Shown here in pieces: positions 61,281 through 64,000 of a DNA stretch of 64,000 nt. The notes under the pieces were generated by a model. It was not told where the DNA came from. It searched no databases and saw only the letters and a list, made by a program, of their open reading frames with translations. The stretch's first letter is position 1. Each line of letters starts with the position of its first letter. A program made the translations under genes and the position numbers. This stretch comes from JABMMZ01 sp040403495 (lineage in GTDB: Bacteria; Bacteroidota; Bacteroidia; NS11-12g; UBA955): contig JBBAKM010000010.1 in assembly GCA_040403495.1 (NCBI GenBank), positions 1 through 64,000 of the forward strand, read 5' to 3'.

Positions 61281-64000
61281 ATGCTAAATCGTAAGTATAT
61301 ATTCGTAAATCTCCTTTTAATTGCTGTTTTTTTTGCAAAAGATTTATCAGCAACGCATCTTGTAGGTGGATTTATTAGCTATCAATACCAAAGTTTAACA
61401 GCCTCTGGTGCCCGTTATTTAGTAACCATTAAAGCATACAGAGATTGCAGACCCAATCCTTCGGTCGACTTTGCTTCTAATATCGATGTTTGTGTGTACC
61501 GAAGAGATAATTCCCAATTACACAGAACTGAAACTTTTCGTCTTCTTTCTAGAAAGCCAGTTAGACCTATAGGTAGAACTGATTGTCCTGAAGCGCTTAA
61601 TACATGTTTGGAGGAAGCTATTTATCAAAAAATAGTGGATTTGCCTACAAGTTCGTTTGGCTATATTCTCAAATGGGAGGTATGCTGCCGTAATACTCAA
61701 GTAAATCTGAGAGACGACCCAACAGAAGGACAGCCTTTTATTGGACAAACCTACCAAACGGTGATTCCGCCAACAAACGTAAGAAACAGTTCTCCTTATT
61801 TTTCTGAAGTGCCAGTTCCTTTTATTTGTATCAACGATACCACAGACGCTATAAATTATGCAATAGATCCCGATGGTGATTCTTTGGTTTATAGATTGGC
61901 AACCCCATGGTATGGTGCAAGTTTAAGTGTTAATTATCCAGGGTGTACTCAAAATTATATCGCCCCTGTGCCCATCAGTAACTCGGATTACAGACCCGGT
62001 TTTAATGGTCAAATACCATTTGGAGCAACAGGTTATGTTGATATAAATCCTAGAAATGGAATAACGCGTTATTTTGCCAGACAAACAGGTAATTATGCCC
62101 TCGCCATAGATTTGGATGAATATAGAAATGGGGTTTTGCTGAGTTCAACAAGGTTGGATTTGCAAATCTTAGTCATTAATTGTGCTTTAAACAATCAACC
62201 AACCCTGTCAACGTCAACATCCAACTTAAGTGTGGTAGCAGGAGGGAGGTTGTGTTTTAATGTCGTGTCAAATGACATTGACAATCACACTGTAACATTG
62301 TCGGGGATTGGCGATATACTAACGGGTGCCAATGGGTTTGTGGGAAACAGGGCAACGTTTCCAACAGCATCTGCAAGAGGCTCTGTGACTTCGGAATTTT
62401 GTTGGCAAACAAGTTGTAATCAAGTAAGAAATGAACCCTATTTATTTACTGCGTTTGCGGTTGATAATGGTTGTCCTTCAAAATACAAAATAAAGAATTT
62501 CGAAATTAGGGTGCGACCATTTAACCCAACTATAAATTTAAATGGACCAACTAGCCTTTGTCAAGGAGAAAAAAATGTCCAATATACCATTATAGCCAAT
62601 GCGGCTTTCCCTGATGATATTGTTGGAATTACTTATGATATAAGCATCACAGGAGGGCAGTTGGTGTCTCAAAATGGGAATCAATTTGTGGTTAATTGGA
62701 ATTTTGGACCAAACCAAGGGATTATAGAAATTACACCAAAATCTATTTTTGGATGTGAGGGAAGACGCATTCAAAGAACCATTGTGTTAAGACCTGCTGC
62801 ATCTACACCAATTATTCCATCAATAGATACACTCTGTGAAAATACTTTAAAGTCTTACTCTATCCCTTCTATCAATGGCTACACTTATCAATGGTGGATT
62901 CAAAATGGCGTTTTTCTAAATGCTTCAAACTCCAATGCGGTAAATGTAAGATGGGGTGCGCCCGGAAATGCCCAATTGAAAGTCGTTCAACGCAATGAAT
63001 TCAATTGCCCAAGTGACACTGCCTTTTTAAACATCTGGGTTGCCAAACCCAACACAAGCCCTATCGGTGGAAGACAAACGGTTTGTCCTTTTTCTACTTT
63101 AGTGGATTACAGTGTGACTTCGCCTAATTATGGAAGTACTTTTTTATGGATTGTAACTGGTGGCGATATTGTAAGTAATCCAACCCCTAATGCTATTCAG
63201 GTCAATTGGGGTGCCGAAGGTTTGGGTGTAATCAAGGTGTTAGAAACCAACCGCTTTGGTTGTGCAGGTGACACTGTTACTCGATTTGTTTCCAAAACGT
63301 ATGACTTAGTCGCTGATTCTATTCGTGGTTTAAGCAATGTATGTGAGTTCACAACTGGAGTTGAATATGCTGTTCCATTTACCAATAGGTCTGTTTATAC
63401 TTGGGCTGTAAGTGGTGGAACAATTACAAGTGGACAAGGTACTCACAAAATTACAGTGGATTGGGGTGGTCAAACGACTGGTTCTGTCTCAATGTTTGAG
63501 AGAAGTATTGATACCGTTAATAACAAAGAATGTATAAGTGGGGTGTTTAATTATACTGTAAATGTTCGACCTTTCCCTGTAGCGAATCAAATTATTGGTC
63601 CCAATTCTTATTGCCAATCGTCAGGAGATTACTTGTTTATATTAAATGGATATGCTAATTCAAGTTATTTGTGGACCATTAATCCCAATAATTGGACTAT
63701 CCGAGGGCAAGGAAATGACAGCGTGTTTATAAATTCTACTGCGTTTGGAACTTACCGTTTAAGTGTAACAGAAACCACCGAATTTGGTTGTGAAGGGAAT
63801 CCCGTAAACATCGATGTTGAAGTTTATCCTAAGCCAACATCAAATGCTATTTTAGGAGACACTGTTATATGCTTACCAAATGTAACCAATAAAACCTACA
63901 GTGTTACGGGATTTGCTAATTCTGTGTTTAATTGGGCGGTCAATGGAGGTCAAATCGTCAACAATTCTAACAATCAAATAACGGTTAATTGGAGTGGTCA
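61281..64000 (+). CDS. Large secreted protein with PKD-like repeats, C-terminus outside the window
   Basis: At least 906 residues, open to the window end. Signal peptide MLNRKYIFVNLLLIAVFFAKDLSATHLVGG; the first domain (ATHLVGG, AYRDC, WEVCCRN) is a common start of giant Bacteroidota surface proteins. From about residue 410 come tandem units of about 80-90 residues with the core CxxxxxxYS...YxWxxxxG...VNWG, PKD-like domains (for example YTWAVSGGTITSG then ITVDWGG). Such proteins usually end in a gliding-motility-associated or T9SS sorting domain, which would lie beyond this window. Probably a surface or extracellular adhesin. Confidence 0.83.
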   Translation, partial: MLNRKYIFVNLLLIAVFFAKDLSATHLVGGFISYQYQSLTASGARYLVTIKAYRDCRPNPSVDFASNIDVCVYRRDNSQLHRTETFRLLSRKPVRPIGRTDCPEALNTCLEEAIYQKIVDLPTSSFGYILKWEVCCRNTQVNLRDDPTEGQPFIGQTYQTVIPPTNVRNSSPYFSEVPVPFICINDTTDAINYAIDPDGDSLVYRLATPWYGASLSVNYPGCTQNYIAPVPISNSDYRPGFNGQIPFGATGYVDINPRNGITRYFARQTGNYALAIDLDEYRNGVLLSSTRLDLQILVINCALNNQPTLSTSTSNLSVVAGGRLCFNVVSNDIDNHTVTLSGIGDILTGANGFVGNRATFPTASARGSVTSEFCWQTSCNQVRNEPYLFTAFAVDNGCPSKYKIKNFEIRVRPFNPTINLNGPTSLCQGEKNVQYTIIANAAFPDDIVGITYDISITGGQLVSQNGNQFVVNWNFGPNQGIIEITPKSIFGCEGRRIQRTIVLRPAASTPIIPSIDTLCENTLKSYSIPSINGYTYQWWIQNGVFLNASNSNAVNVRWGAPGNAQLKVVQRNEFNCPSDTAFLNIWVAKPNTSPIGGRQTVCPFSTLVDYSVTSPNYGSTFLWIVTGGDIVSNPTPNAIQVNWGAEGLGVIKVLETNRFGCAGDTVTRFVSKTYDLVADSIRGLSNVCEFTTGVEYAVPFTNRSVYTWAVSGGTITSGQGTHKITVDWGGQTTGSVSMFERSIDTVNNKECISGVFNYTVNVRPFPVANQIIGPNSYCQSSGDYLFILNGYANSSYLWTINPNNWTIRGQGNDSVFINSTAFGTYRLSVTETTEFGCEGNPVNIDVEVYPKPTSNAILGDTVICLPNVTNKTYSVTGFANSVFNWAVNGGQIVNNSNNQITVNWSG

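Overview
The window is low-GC chromosomal DNA from a member of the Bacteroidota. Evidence: PorT and C-terminal sorting tails of the type IX secretion system (T9SS), families typical of the phylum (DUF3822, DUF3078, IPExxxVDY-like), few Shine-Dalgarno sequences, and promoters of the TTTG-N19-TAnnTTTG kind. I cannot place it to genus. No rRNA operon and no intact insertion sequence were seen.

Layout. 1-5.7 kb: a PaaN-like aldehyde dehydrogenase, a YceI lipoprotein, and the DUF3822-rsmD-coaD set. 5.7-25.4 kb: mostly housekeeping genes on the minus strand (topA, aroC, rny, zapA, a YrdC-family gene, mscL, sucC, serS, ricT, holB) mixed with secreted proteins (a T9SS metalloprotease, a Kazal-like protein, a ChaN-like protein) and a plus-strand three-gene envelope cluster at 21.1-23.1 kb. 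25.5-32.1 kb: small membrane proteins, an FKBP, engB, and the run menG-porT-tgt-lptF/G. 32.1-44.0 kb: an SpoU/TrmH methyltransferase, an ACMSD-like amidohydrolase, a 1808-residue alpha-2-macroglobulin lipoprotein, a PolX protein whose polymerase site is degenerate, a family 9 glycosyltransferase and envelope proteins.

44.1-55.5 kb is the accessory region. It holds a type II-C CRISPR-Cas locus in the order cas1-cas2-(tracrRNA on the minus strand)-cas9-array. The tracrRNA is about 76 nt, with a 15-nt anti-repeat, a terminator and a consensus Bacteroidota promoter. The array has 38 repeat units. Read on the minus strand, each intact repeat begins with the tracrRNA-pairing segment and carries its own promoter-like pair TTG-N18-TATCTTTG, so crRNAs are probably started repeat by repeat towards cas9. 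The array is a mosaic: 13 repeats of one variant next to cas9, 20 of a second variant differing at six positions, then five degenerate units. Three of the five are enlarged to 92, 145 and 148 nt by insertions at the same internal sites while keeping 29-30 nt spacers beside them. Beyond the array lie a KilA-N pseudogene containing a 36-bp perfect palindrome, and a two-gene module of an unrecognised 258-residue protein and a PIN-domain nuclease with overlapping reading frames.

55.8-64 kb returns to core genes: tRNA-Phe, an Fe-S membrane oxidoreductase, an L,D-transpeptidase, pyruvate kinase with its usual small neighbour, a second family 9 glycosyltransferase, and the first 906 codons of a giant secreted PKD-like repeat protein that runs off the window.

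How the genes work together: the CRISPR parts form one complete system (adaptation, effector, guide RNAs). The PIN pair looks like a toxin-antitoxin or defence module placed next to it. PorT and the T9SS-tailed proteins belong to one secretion route, and lptF/G, mscL and the glycosyltransferases serve the envelope.
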